Positions 34,724-43,421 of a stretch of 50,332 nucleotides of DNA are shown here, one piece after another; positions within the stretch are counted from its first letter, which is position 1, and the number at the start of each line of letters is the position of its first letter. This stretch comes from Saprospiraceae bacterium (lineage in GTDB: Bacteria; Bacteroidota; Bacteroidia; Chitinophagales; Saprospiraceae): positions 1 through 50,332 of the forward strand of contig JAHDEL010000022.1 of assembly GCA_020628855.1 (NCBI GenBank). The letters run 5' to 3'. Under the pieces are notes generated by a model. The model was not told the DNA's origin and did not search any database. It saw only the letters and a program-made list of their open reading frames with translations. The position numbers and the translations under genes are program-made.

Positions 34724-37030
34724 ATGATGAGACCATTCTTGATACTTTGCTTTGCCCTTGGGCTCACTGGTATTTCCGCTCAGTCAGCGCTTTCTATTGG
34801 TGAATGGGAAGTTCACCTACCTTTCAAGGCTGGACAACACGTCACACAAAGCAACGAAAGCATCTACTATGCATCCCAATTTGCTTTAATGAAAATCGAC
34901 AAGTCTACTTTTGAACGGACTTACATCACGAAAAAAGAAGGATTGAGCGATGTCAAAATTAATGCCTTAGCTTATGACGAAAACACTGATCAACTCTTAC
35001 TCGTTTATGAGAATACTAAGATTGATGTAATCGCAGGTGATCAAGTCTATTTAGTCAATGATATCTTCGAAAAATCCATATTAGGTGATAAATCAATCTA
35101 CGATATTTTCATCAGTGATGAAGGTCTTGCATATTTATCCACAGGATTTGGGGTAGTACAATTTGACATGGAGAGTCGACTTTTTGGATTTTTCGCAGAA
35201 ACAGACTTCAAGGCAAATGCTTTCATAGAACATGAGGGCTTCTGGTATGCTGCTACAGAAGATGGGTTGTACAGCTTTGATAAAAATAGTACTGCTAATC
35301 CAGCAAATTTTGCAGCTTGGACATTACTAACAGATATGCATGGTCTCGAAGCTCTCTATGAAGCTAAGGATCTCTATATAAGTCAAGAAGGTGCTTTGTA
35401 CTTAGCGACAGATAGCGGCATTTACCGTAAGGTAGATGAGACTAATTTCGAATCAGTGCTTGATCTTCCTGGCAGTCCAGAACCTCAATTCATCTTCGAG
35501 TATGAAGGAAACTTACATTGCGCCGCAAAAGTTGGAGAAGAGTCAGAGCTTTTCGAAATTACTCCTTCTGGGTTAATACAACTTGACATTTCTTGTACTG
35601 ATAGAACAAACGGAGCAGTACTTGACCAGAATGGTATCCTGTGGATTGCCGATGAATATGAGAACATCAGGTATCTTCAAAATGGAGAATGCAAAAGATT
35701 GTATTCTATCGGACCACGTTCATCAGAGATGAGCGAATTACTCTTTTTTGATGATACGCTCTATGTGGCTTCAGGAGGGGTAGCAGATAATTTTACCTAT
35801 ACCTACGAACGTGCCGGCTTATATCAATTTGCCGACCGTAAATGGACTAACTATCATGAATTTAATACTCCAATCATCGCTGATAGCTCGTTGATCAATA
35901 TCTACGCTCTAGCGAAGAATACACGTACGGATAACCTGATGGTTGGAACTTACTGGAATGGCATATTAGATTTTGACTTAAATACTAGGACTGGACCAGT
36001 CTATAATCAATACACTGGTACTTCCCTACAGGGAGCTGTTGGAGATGACAAACGGACGAGAGTGGCAGGGATGAAGTATGATCGAGAAGGTAATTTATGG
36101 ATTAGCAATTTTGGAAGCAGCAGACCACTCAGTGTATTTACGGTTGATGGAGTATGGCATAGCTTCCCTACTGGCAACACCACATTTTTGACAGACATTG
36201 TCATAGATAACTTTGGCTATAAGTGGATTGTAGTCGGTGGAACAAATGGCGGAGTCCTTGTCTATGATGATGCAGGTACTATTGCTAATCCATTAGACGA
36301 TAATACTTACTTCTTCAATTCGAGCAGATCCGAGTTAGAAACGAATATTATTCATTCGATTGCCATTGATAATGATGGTGATGTATGGGTCGGTAGTGAT
36401 ATGGGACCAGTTATTTTCCAATGTGGTCCGAGTCTGTTTGAAGGAGAATGTCAAGGCTCTACTAAGAAGGTATTGCAAGATAGTATTCCTGCTATTCTTC
36501 TACAGACTGAGTCTATCCGAGCTCTACATATAGATGGAGCAAATCGCAAGTGGTTTGGTACGACAAATGGTATCTATGTCCAGACTGCCAATGCCGAGAC
36601 TCAAGTACACCATTATACCACTGCCAATAGTCCACTACTAGATAATACGATAATTGATTTCGCTTATGATGAAGATAATGGCATCATGTACATTGCTACA
36701 AACAGTGGACTTAATGCCTTAAGAACAGAGGCTACAGGTGCAAACTTTAGCCATTCGGGGACAGCGACCGTTTTTCCTAATCCTGTACGTCCAGAATATG
36801 AAGGACCAATTGCCATTTCCGGCTTAGGAGAGAATGTCAACTTCAAAATTACTGATGTTAATGGTCTACTGGTGTATGAAGGGACTTCTCTGGGTGGTCA
36901 AGCTATCTGGGACGGATTCGATTATACTGGTAGAAAAGCGAGTACAGGAGTTTATTTAGTTTTCAGTTCAACTACGGATACATTTCGTGATCCAGATACA
37001 TTTGTGACTAAGTTCCTCATCGTTAAGTAA
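34724..37030 (+). CDS. porZ: PorZ-like beta-propeller protein of the type IX secretion system
   Basis: 768 residues with a Sec signal peptide (LTGISAQ). The N-terminal SIGEWEVHLPFKAGQHVTQS...YYASQFALMKIDK, followed by GLSDVKINALAYDENTDQLLLVYENTKIDVI, matches PorZ. Two seven-bladed propellers with repeated W-F/V/A-x-T-x-x-G-I/L-Y-type blades (residues ~30-670) follow, then a C-terminal sorting-type domain (from about 682: VFPNPVRPEYEG...ISGLGENVNFKITDVNG). PorZ binds A-LPS at the cell surface and feeds PorU for cargo anchoring. The gene is preceded by nadD and followed by an unknown gene. Confidence 0.78.
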   Translation: MMRPFLILCFALGLTGISAQSALSIGEWEVHLPFKAGQHVTQSNESIYYASQFALMKIDKSTFERTYITKKEGLSDVKINALAYDENTDQLLLVYENTKIDVIAGDQVYLVNDIFEKSILGDKSIYDIFISDEGLAYLSTGFGVVQFDMESRLFGFFAETDFKANAFIEHEGFWYAATEDGLYSFDKNSTANPANFAAWTLLTDMHGLEALYEAKDLYISQEGALYLATDSGIYRKVDETNFESVLDLPGSPEPQFIFEYEGNLHCAAKVGEESELFEITPSGLIQLDISCTDRTNGAVLDQNGILWIADEYENIRYLQNGECKRLYSIGPRSSEMSELLFFDDTLYVASGGVADNFTYTYERAGLYQFADRKWTNYHEFNTPIIADSSLINIYALAKNTRTDNLMVGTYWNGILDFDLNTRTGPVYNQYTGTSLQGAVGDDKRTRVAGMKYDREGNLWISNFGSSRPLSVFTVDGVWHSFPTGNTTFLTDIVIDNFGYKWIVVGGTNGGVLVYDDAGTIANPLDDNTYFFNSSRSELETNIIHSIAIDNDGDVWVGSDMGPVIFQCGPSLFEGECQGSTKKVLQDSIPAILLQTESIRALHIDGANRKWFGTTNGIYVQTANAETQVHHYTTANSPLLDNTIIDFAYDEDNGIMYIATNSGLNALRTEATGANFSHSGTATVFPNPVRPEYEGPIAISGLGENVNFKITDVNGLLVYEGTSLGGQAIWDGFDYTGRKASTGVYLVFSSTTDTFRDPDTFVTKFLIVK

Positions 37031-37041
37031 ATCCTCAGTTC

Positions 37042-37623
37042 ATGCAGAAGTATGGATATAGTATCGGACTCCTAATTTTCTTCTTGCTTGTTATTTGCAG
37101 ACAAGCTGGAATACTGCAATTTCATTGTGCAAAATTCAAGTACCCCGATATTATGACTGTACTCTATGATAGAGAATGGCATGGTAGCCCTTATAATATC
37201 AGAGAGGTCAGCACCTACCGATGGTTTGAAGAGGGCATGTTTCAAGTCTCTCATGACCCACAAGAAGTAATGGAATCAATTGTGCATGAGTTTGCTCAAA
37301 TGCGGCTTGATATCAGTCTTGATGGATTTGAGCGAATTATTGACCACGACGCCCATATCGAAGTCTGTATTGAAGAACTCTATTATAACCTTGAACTGGT
37401 GGAAGATGGTTGGTTGACTGACACTTACTATGCTGAGATAGATGCTGATGTTCAGATATTTAATGGGTACAGAAGTCCTGCTGTATATGATTATGCAATC
37501 AAATTTACCGCACCAATAGAAGTCTCGGGATTAACTTCAGAAGCATACATAAAACAGAGTGTTCATGAGTTCTCTCTGTATAGGATGTTGCACCTATTGA
37601 GAGATTATTTCTCTCTTTCTTAA
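37042..37623 (+). CDS. Unknown exported or membrane-anchored protein
   Basis: 193 residues with an uncleaved or weakly cleavable N-terminal hydrophobic helix (YSIGLLIFFLLVICRQ, about residues 5-20), then a soluble alpha/beta chain rich in Tyr, Glu and Asp (RWFEEGMFQVSHDP, IEVCIEELYYNLELV). No domain was recognised. It starts 11 bp after porZ on the same strand, so it is probably co-transcribed with it, and its stop overlaps the ruvC stop by 4 bp. A link to T9SS is suggested only by position. Confidence 0.65.
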   Translation: MQKYGYSIGLLIFFLLVICRQAGILQFHCAKFKYPDIMTVLYDREWHGSPYNIREVSTYRWFEEGMFQVSHDPQEVMESIVHEFAQMRLDISLDGFERIIDHDAHIEVCIEELYYNLELVEDGWLTDTYYAEIDADVQIFNGYRSPAVYDYAIKFTAPIEVSGLTSEAYIKQSVHEFSLYRMLHLLRDYFSLS

Positions 37624-38177
37624 GATTTGACTCTTCCCGGATTATTTGAAATAAATGCTTTCCACGATTTACCCTGACTAAGGCCAACAATGGGATTTGT
37701 CATTTCTTGATGCTTACAAACTGCTGCTGCTAAGGCATCTGTGCTATCAAGATACTTACTCTCTATTGTCACTTTAAGCATCTTCTTGAGCATATGTGAG
37801 ACTTGTTCTTTTGAAGCATTACCATTGCCAGTAATGGCTTTCTTAATCTTCTTGGGGCTAAATTCTGTAATATTGACACCCATGGTCATAGCTGCTGCCA
37901 TGGCGACACCTTGAGCTCTTCCAAGCTTGAGCATTGATTGGACATTCTTACCAAAGAATGGAGACTCTACTGACATCTCTTGTGGTAAGTAGGTCTCTAT
38001 AATTTCTTGTAATTGGAGAAATATCTCTTTGAGCTTCTCTTGATGCGTTTCAAAACTTTTGAGATGCAAGACTCCCATGTCCAGTACCTTGAGGGACTTA
38101 CCATCAACTTCGAGGACCGCATATCCCAAGATATTTGTCCCTGGATCTACACCTAATATTTTTGTTTTAGTATAAAT
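37620..38177 (-). CDS. ruvC: Holliday junction resolvase RuvC (non-canonical start)
   Basis: ~185 residues. The frame encodes TKTKILGVDPGTNILGYAVLEVDG at the N-terminus (first catalytic Asp in GVDPG), then MSVESPFFGKNVQSMLKLGRAQGVAMAAA (second Glu) and DSTDALAAAVCKHQ (two C-terminal acids), all conserved. The first available ATG/GTG/TTG codon is TTG at 38129, which would delete the first catalytic Asp. Upstream, to the stop at 38217-38219, there are only ATT and ATA near-start codons; ATT at 38177 gives the length usual for the family. RuvC cleaves Holliday junctions with RuvAB. It lies downstream of the epimerase gene, with about 35 bp between them. Confidence 0.85.
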   Translation of the reverse strand: MYTKTKILGVDPGTNILGYAVLEVDGKSLKVLDMGVLHLKSFETHQEKLKEIFLQLQEIIETYLPQEMSVESPFFGKNVQSMLKLGRAQGVAMAAAMTMGVNITEFSPKKIKKAITGNGNASKEQVSHMLKKMLKVTIESKYLDSTDALAAAVCKHQEMTNPIVGLSQGKSWKAFISNNPGRVKS

Positions 38178-38212
38178 ATTATAATTAATTACAATGTGTA
38201 AATATAAGTAAT

Positions 38213-38635
38213 TTAGCTAATTATATCTCGATCTTGTACGAGTTCTATAAGGCAACCAGAGGCACTCTTTGGATGTACAAAGCAAATCAGCTTATTATCT
38301 GCTCCATCTAGTGGTTCTTGAGAGAGCAACGTAAATCCTGCATTCTGTAAACGTAGCATTTCAGCCTTAATATCAGTTACTGCAAAAGCAATGTGGTGGA
38401 GACCTTCACCCTTTTTGGAGATATACTTGTTAATGACATTATTAACATCTCTAGAATCCTCACTAGCTACCAATTCTATCTTATTGGGACCGCTGCGCAA
38501 AAAAGAAGTGACAACACCTTGGCTTTCAACAGTTTCTCTTTTATAGACCGTGGTGTTGAGAAGTGCTTCATAAATGGCTTCACTTGCTTTCAAATCTTTG
38601 ACTGCTATACCTATATGTTCTACTTTTTGTTGCAT
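38213..38635 (-). CDS. mce: Methylmalonyl-CoA epimerase
   Basis: 140 residues forming a VOC (glyoxalase) fold: VEHIGIAVKDLKASEAIYEALL, a central GEGLHHIAFAVTDIKAEMLRLQNAGF and C-terminal CFVHPKSASGCLIELVQ. His12-like, His and Glu metal ligands are at their usual places. It interconverts the D and L forms of methylmalonyl-CoA in propionate/odd-chain metabolism. It is the upstream gene of a probable two-gene unit with ruvC. Confidence 0.9.
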   Translation of the reverse strand: MQQKVEHIGIAVKDLKASEAIYEALLNTTVYKRETVESQGVVTSFLRSGPNKIELVASEDSRDVNNVINKYISKKGEGLHHIAFAVTDIKAEMLRLQNAGFTLLSQEPLDGADNKLICFVHPKSASGCLIELVQDRDIIS

Positions 38636-38719
38636 ATACTGATGATCAAATATGATGATTTATTAAGGTTACGAAGTTAACTTAATTTCAAAGCAGTTAA
38701 ACAATACTTAAATTGGGGC

Positions 38720-38727
38720 TATGTTTG
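38720..38727 (+). promoter_or_regulatory. -7 promoter box for the RprX-like kinase gene
   Basis: TATGTTTG is a perfect TAnnTTTG, 42 nt before the ATG at 38770. A -33 TTTG at the right distance was not found. Confidence 0.5.
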
Positions 38728-38769
38728 TAAGGTCAAATACTTGCTTGCCAACTAGAACGTAATTCTTGC

Positions 38770-40203
38770 ATGACCCGTAAAGCTATTTGGATTGTAATTG
38801 GACTCATGATCACAGCCATGATCGGCTTAGTGGTGCTACAAATGGTATGGATAAGATGGCAGTTTCAGTTAGACAATCAGAAGTTCAATGATAAAGTCTT
38901 CGAAGCGCTCGGCGAAGTCAAGTCCAAACTTGAGTCGGATGCCGAAAACGTTACTCTAGAAATCTTCAAAAAGAAGAATTCGAATTTTTTCTCTAAAGAC
39001 GGAGGGGAAGTGATTAGTAAGTACCTCACAAAACCATCTGAAGGATGGTCGGCAGGTCTGAGGAACTATGAGCTCTCAAGCATGCCATATATCTTGAAGC
39101 CTGAGACTAAGCTTGAAAATCTTGACCTTGAAGTTGTTGATAACTACCTGAAACAATCCTTGGACAATAGAGGTCTGATACTAAATTACGATTACGGAAT
39201 CTATTCTGAAGAAGCTGGTGACTTTACCAGTGTGAATGGTAATTATGTTGCAATGGTAGTTGGTAGTGCCAGTGATATTGAGTCCGATCAGAATCAGATA
39301 CTGAGCAATACGCTCTACAGTATTGAGCTCTTTGATGATCTCAAATCAAAAGTCGGCTCTTTAAAGATTAACTTTCCAGCGAAGCGCTCCTTCATTTTTT
39401 CGAGTCTTCTCTTGCCATTATTAAGTAGTCTTCTCTTTACTGCCATCATTGGATTTTGTTTTGTCTATACTATGTATGTAGTCTTCCGACAAAAGCAGGT
39501 ATCCGAAATGAAGACTGACTTCATTAATAATATGACTCATGAGTTCAAAACGCCGATTGCTACTATTTCACTGGCAAGTGATTCTATAACCAGTCCGTCA
39601 ATCATCTCTAATGAAGAGAAAATCAAACGATTCGCAGGGATCATCAAACAAGAAAATCGTAGGATGCTCAATCAGGTTGAGAAGGTCCTACAAATGGCGA
39701 GAATAGACAAAAAAGAGTTTGAGCTCAATCTCACAGAAATAAGTATACACCATATAATACAGGTTGCAGTAGAAAATGCAAAGCTTAAAGTTGAGTTAAA
39801 AAATGGAAGCATAGAAACCAACTTAGGGGCAAAAATTGATGTAATTATTGCAGATCAGAATCATATTGCGAATATGATAAACAACCTTCTTGACAATGCA
39901 GAGAAATATTCTCCAGAAGAGCCTCAGATTATTGTCACAACCCGCAATGTCAAAAGTGGCATAGAAATATCGGTTGAAGACAATGGTATCGGGATGTCTA
40001 AGGATTCTCAGAAGCATGTTTTTGACAAGTTTTACAGGGTCCACACAGGCAACAGGCACGATGTCAAAGGATTCGGTTTAGGACTGAGTTATGTCAAAGC
40101 ATTAACTGATGCACATCATGGAGATGTATTTGTCAAAAGTGAGTTGGGCAAAGGAAGTGAATTTATCTTGAGATTACCTTTCACACAAAGTGACCAACAG
40201 TAG
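38770..40203 (+). CDS. rprX: Membrane-bound sensor histidine kinase, RprX-like
   Basis: 477 residues. TM1 at about 5-27, a periplasmic domain of ~180 residues and TM2 at about 208-238 enclose a sensing region, then the dimerisation helix with His257 (NNMTHEFKTPIATISLASDSI), and an ATPase domain with NLLDNAEKYS, VEDNGIGMS and GFGLGLSYV. The MTHEFKTPI H-box and cluster with the downstream RprY-type regulator match the Bacteroidota RprXY pair. RprY is 22 bp downstream. Confidence 0.85.
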   Translation: MTRKAIWIVIGLMITAMIGLVVLQMVWIRWQFQLDNQKFNDKVFEALGEVKSKLESDAENVTLEIFKKKNSNFFSKDGGEVISKYLTKPSEGWSAGLRNYELSSMPYILKPETKLENLDLEVVDNYLKQSLDNRGLILNYDYGIYSEEAGDFTSVNGNYVAMVVGSASDIESDQNQILSNTLYSIELFDDLKSKVGSLKINFPAKRSFIFSSLLLPLLSSLLFTAIIGFCFVYTMYVVFRQKQVSEMKTDFINNMTHEFKTPIATISLASDSITSPSIISNEEKIKRFAGIIKQENRRMLNQVEKVLQMARIDKKEFELNLTEISIHHIIQVAVENAKLKVELKNGSIETNLGAKIDVIIADQNHIANMINNLLDNAEKYSPEEPQIIVTTRNVKSGIEISVEDNGIGMSKDSQKHVFDKFYRVHTGNRHDVKGFGLGLSYVKALTDAHHGDVFVKSELGKGSEFILRLPFTQSDQQ

Positions 40204-40225
40204 ATTTTAACGTTTTAAGAGTACA

Positions 40226-40966
40226 ATGCAATTTGAAACAAATATGGATAATCAAAAAATTCTTTTAGTTGAAGATGATCAGAACTTCGGAGATGTTCTG
40301 AAATCTTATCTAGAAATGAATGACTTCAATATTACTCTAGCCACTGATGGTGAAGAAGGATATACTAACTTTCAAAAAGATAAATTTGACCTTTGCATCT
40401 TTGATGTGATGATGCCGAAGAAAGATGGATTTACACTTGCTAAAGAGATCCGTGAAATAGATACAGAGGTACCTATTATCTTTCTCACAGCAAAGACTTT
40501 AAAAGAAGATGTAGTCGAAGGGTTTAAGATTGGTGCTGATGATTATATCACAAAACCATTCAATTCTGAAGAATTACTGCTCAGAGTACAAGCTATTCTC
40601 AAAAGATCTGGAAGTAAGGTAGATCCGAATGAAGATATTAAGGAATTCGAGTTTGGTAAATTCCACTTCAATTACCCATTAAGAGAACTGAGCTATAATG
40701 GTGGTGATAAGTCAATGGATAAGCTTTCTCCAAAAGAAGCACACTTACTTAGACTTTTTGCCATTTATAAAAATGATGTACTACCACGTAGTATTGCATT
40801 GACTAAGATATGGGGCGAGGATAACTATTTCACCGCTAGGAGTATGGATGTCTTTGTTACAAAATTGAGAAAGTATCTAAGCAAAGACGAAGATTTAGAG
40901 ATAGTCAATATTCATGGAAATGGATTTAGACTTATCGATAGAAGTGACGCTGGATATAACGCCTAA
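40226..40966 (+). CDS. rprY: OmpR-type response regulator, RprY-like
   Basis: 246 residues. Receiver domain: LLVEDDQNFG, phosphoacceptor Asp in LCIFDVMMPKKDGF (residue 60), Thr in IIFLTAKT and Lys in ITKPF. The C-terminal winged helix begins around residue 145 (SPKEAHLLRLFAIYKNDVLPRSIALTKIWG, FVTKLRKYLS, IVNIHGNGFRL). A second ATG at 40244 (MDNQKILL) is an equally plausible start. It is translated after the kinase with a 22-bp gap. RprY in Bacteroides regulates stress-related genes; the target here is unknown. Confidence 0.88.
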   Translation: MQFETNMDNQKILLVEDDQNFGDVLKSYLEMNDFNITLATDGEEGYTNFQKDKFDLCIFDVMMPKKDGFTLAKEIREIDTEVPIIFLTAKTLKEDVVEGFKIGADDYITKPFNSEELLLRVQAILKRSGSKVDPNEDIKEFEFGKFHFNYPLRELSYNGGDKSMDKLSPKEAHLLRLFAIYKNDVLPRSIALTKIWGEDNYFTARSMDVFVTKLRKYLSKDEDLEIVNIHGNGFRLIDRSDAGYNA

Positions 40967-41038
40967 TCAACAAGCAGTCAGCTTATTGATGATCAGAGAC
41001 GTTATCTAATCAATTAACTGAATCACAAATAGAAGATT

Positions 41039-41701
41039 ATGAAACAACTTATTTTAAGCATAGTACTTTCAAGCATGGCCTATTGCATGATAGGACAGGT
41101 TACGCAACAAACGCAAACTATGGCTTTAGGTTCCCAGACAGCCTTTACCCAAGAGCATAAAGATGCTTCTGAAAAACATGTTGAAGCTGCTTGGAAAGAT
41201 GTAATGAAAAAATACGGCAAACCTAAATTCAACAGAAAATCAAAGAATTGGGAATCGCTCGAAGCAACTATCCCAACTGTGTCTAACAAGCCACTCGATG
41301 TATATCTTACTATTACAGAAGGGAAAGGCATGACAAGCACAGCTGTCTTTGTTGATAATGGGATGCAGTTTATCTCAGCTGATAATAATGCTGAAGCAAG
41401 CGACGCTTTGGAGTTATTCCTCAACGAATTTGCTGATGCAACATATAGACTTGTTGTCGAAGATGAACTCAAGGCTGAAGAGAAGAATCTCGACCAGCTT
41501 GAGAAAGAACAAAGCAAACTTGAAAAAGAGAATGAGAAGCTCCACGAGGACATTGCAGAGTACGAAAGAAAGATTGCTGAAGCAGAAAATGCTATCGTGA
41601 CAAATATCAAAAATCAAGATGATCAAAAGTTTGCCATCGAAGAGCAAAAATCACTAATTGAGAAAGTCAAAGAAAAACTCAACAGCATAGGAAAAAAGTA
41701 A
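41039..41701 (+). CDS. Exported protein with C-terminal coiled coil
   Basis: 220 residues. A signal peptide (MKQLILSIVLSSMAYCMIGQ) has no canonical lipobox. The N-terminal part (about 35-130) forms an alpha/beta domain (VEAAWKDVMKKYGKPKFNRKSKNWESLEATIP) and about 145-215 is a strong coiled coil (EEKNLDQLEKEQSKLEKENEKL). No known family was recognised. The coiled coil indicates oligomerisation or envelope scaffolding. It follows the RprXY-like pair on the same strand, 72 bp downstream, and a terminator follows at 41738. Confidence 0.75.
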   Translation: MKQLILSIVLSSMAYCMIGQVTQQTQTMALGSQTAFTQEHKDASEKHVEAAWKDVMKKYGKPKFNRKSKNWESLEATIPTVSNKPLDVYLTITEGKGMTSTAVFVDNGMQFISADNNAEASDALELFLNEFADATYRLVVEDELKAEEKNLDQLEKEQSKLEKENEKLHEDIAEYERKIAEAENAIVTNIKNQDDQKFAIEEQKSLIEKVKEKLNSIGKK

Positions 41702-41737
41702 ACTTTTCCAAACGCTAACATCATTCAAAAAGATATT

Positions 41738-41777
41738 AACAGGCTGTACTCATTGTAGTGCAGCCTGTTCTTTTTAA
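41738..41777 (+). terminator. Rho-independent terminator after the coiled-coil gene
   Basis: AACAGGCTG and CAGCCTGTT pair, with an additional ACT/AGT pair inside and CATTGT as the loop; a run of T follows. Confidence 0.85.
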
Positions 41778-41817
41778 TAGGAGTAAGTAAATCAGTGGTC
41801 TTTGGAACTTATCTAAG

Positions 41818-41826
41818 TTATCCACA
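41818..41826 (+). promoter_or_regulatory. Perfect DnaA box in the dnaB upstream region
   Basis: TTATCCACA fits TTATNCACA exactly and lies 100 bp before the dnaB ATG. AACTT-ATCT-AAGTT, a short inverted repeat, immediately precedes and overlaps it. Two or so matches per 50 kb are expected by chance, so significance comes only from the location before dnaB. Confidence 0.4.
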
Positions 41827-41881
41827 AGTTTTCAATATGATGATGTTGAAGACTTCCATCTTCATATAGTGATATTCTCTA

Positions 41882-41889
41882 TATTTTTG
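41882..41889 (+). promoter_or_regulatory. -7 promoter box of dnaB
   Basis: TATTTTTG is a perfect TAnnTTTG. ATG follows at 41926, giving a leader of about 30 nt. A matching -33 TTTG is not visible at the usual distance. Confidence 0.5.
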
Positions 41890-41925
41890 TGGAGCTTCGA
41901 ACTAACTTGAGAAGATTCTAACTAC

Positions 41926-43419
41926 ATGGCAAAATCCCCCAACTACTCACCAACATTTACGGATGTCGATCCGATGCTGTATGGTAAGATTATGCCACAA
42001 GCCCTCGAACTTGAAGAAGCAGTGTTGGGTGCAATCATGTTGGATAGAGAAGCTATGTCTGCAGTCACGGAATTTCTCAAGCCTGAAACATTCTACCTCA
42101 AGGCACATCAAGAAATCTATGAAATTATGGAGTCACTCTATAATTTTCAGAAACCTATTGATATTCTCACTGTCAGAGAAGCACTGAATAAAGCCGACAA
42201 AATCGAAGTTGTAGGAGGCATATCCTATCTCGTCCAGCTTACAGAAAAAGTAGCTTCTGCTGCCAATATAGAATATCATGCTAGGATCCTAACCCAGAAG
42301 TATATTCAACGAGAACTCATCAGAGTATCAACAGATACAATAAAGGATTCATTCGAAGATACAAAAGACGTCCTCGAACTACTCGATGAAGCGGAGAGCA
42401 AACTGTTCGACATCACAGATAAGAACCTCAATACTGGATTTCAGAAAGTAGCATCACTAGCGCCAGAAGTACTCGATGAGATAGATGAAATATCAAAGCG
42501 AGAAGATGGCCTTACAGGGGTGACAACAGGGTTTGATGGATTGGATAAGCTCACGAATGGATGGCAACCTTCTGATCTTATTATCATTGCAGCAAGACCA
42601 GGTATGGGTAAGACAGCATTTACCTTATCAATAGGTAAGAATGCTGCAGAAGATGGGAAAGGTGTCGCTATCTTCTCACTGGAGATGGGAGCAAAACAAT
42701 TGACTCAGCGTCTCATTAGTATGGAAGCTGAGCTGAATTCCTCCAAGCTCAGAAGTGGTAAACTTGAAGATGCCGATTGGCCAAGACTACATAAGGCTGT
42801 CGAGAAACTGTCAACATTGCCAATATTCATCGATGATACACCTGCCATTAATATCTTCGAACTGAGAGCAAAAGTCAGACGTCTCAAGCAAAATCATAAT
42901 ATTGAGATGGTAATCATCGATTACCTTCAGCTGATGTCAGCAGGCCCTAATTCTAGGAGAGGAAATAGAGAGCAAGAGATTAGTACAATATCAAGAGCAC
43001 TCAAAGGACTGGCCAAAGAAATGAATGTACCAGTGATTGCACTCTCACAGTTATCAAGGGCTGTAGAAAGTAGAACAGGAGAAAAACGACCACAGTTATC
43101 AGATCTGAGGGAATCAGGAGCCATTGAGCAAGATGCTGATATTGTAACATTTATCTATCGTCCAGGCTATTATGGATTTACTGATGATGATCCAGCTGGT
43201 AACCTTGCAGAAATCATAATTTCTAAGCACAGAAATGGTGCTCTTGATACCGTCAAGCTGAGTTTCCTTCAAGATTACGTCAAGTTTGTCGAATACCAAG
43301 GTGGTTTCCAATCCTTTGGAGATATTATCACTGATCCATTTGCCAATGAAAATGATGCCAGACAATTCATGAAAAAACCATCTCGAATGAATGATGATGA
43401 GATGGACTTTGAGTTTTGA
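41926..43419 (+). CDS. dnaB: Replicative DNA helicase DnaB
   Basis: 497 residues. The N-terminal DnaB domain (PQALELEEAVLGAIMLDREA, about 23-125) interacts with primase. The C-terminal RecA-like domain has Walker A ARPGMGKTAF (about 223-232), Walker B MVIIDYLQLMS, the arginine finger region (SRRGNREQEISTISRALKGLAKE) and SQLSRAVE. It unwinds DNA ahead of the fork. The last codons overlap the next gene's possible TTG start. No intein is present. Confidence 0.97.
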   Translation: MAKSPNYSPTFTDVDPMLYGKIMPQALELEEAVLGAIMLDREAMSAVTEFLKPETFYLKAHQEIYEIMESLYNFQKPIDILTVREALNKADKIEVVGGISYLVQLTEKVASAANIEYHARILTQKYIQRELIRVSTDTIKDSFEDTKDVLELLDEAESKLFDITDKNLNTGFQKVASLAPEVLDEIDEISKREDGLTGVTTGFDGLDKLTNGWQPSDLIIIAARPGMGKTAFTLSIGKNAAEDGKGVAIFSLEMGAKQLTQRLISMEAELNSSKLRSGKLEDADWPRLHKAVEKLSTLPIFIDDTPAINIFELRAKVRRLKQNHNIEMVIIDYLQLMSAGPNSRRGNREQEISTISRALKGLAKEMNVPVIALSQLSRAVESRTGEKRPQLSDLRESGAIEQDADIVTFIYRPGYYGFTDDDPAGNLAEIIISKHRNGALDTVKLSFLQDYVKFVEYQGGFQSFGDIITDPFANENDARQFMKKPSRMNDDEMDFEF

Positions 43420-43421
43420 TT

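Noticed and set aside
35135-35143. DnaA-box sequence TTATCCACA inside porZ, and its complement form TGTGCATAA at 44237-44245
   Set aside because: Both lie in coding sequence and their number fits chance, so no origin is claimed; no dnaA or AT-rich box cluster is present.
41080-41610. 176-codon minus-strand frame opposite the coiled-coil protein
   Set aside because: Ser/Phe-rich antisense shadow of a Glu/Lys-rich coiled coil; the plus-strand gene has a signal peptide and terminator.
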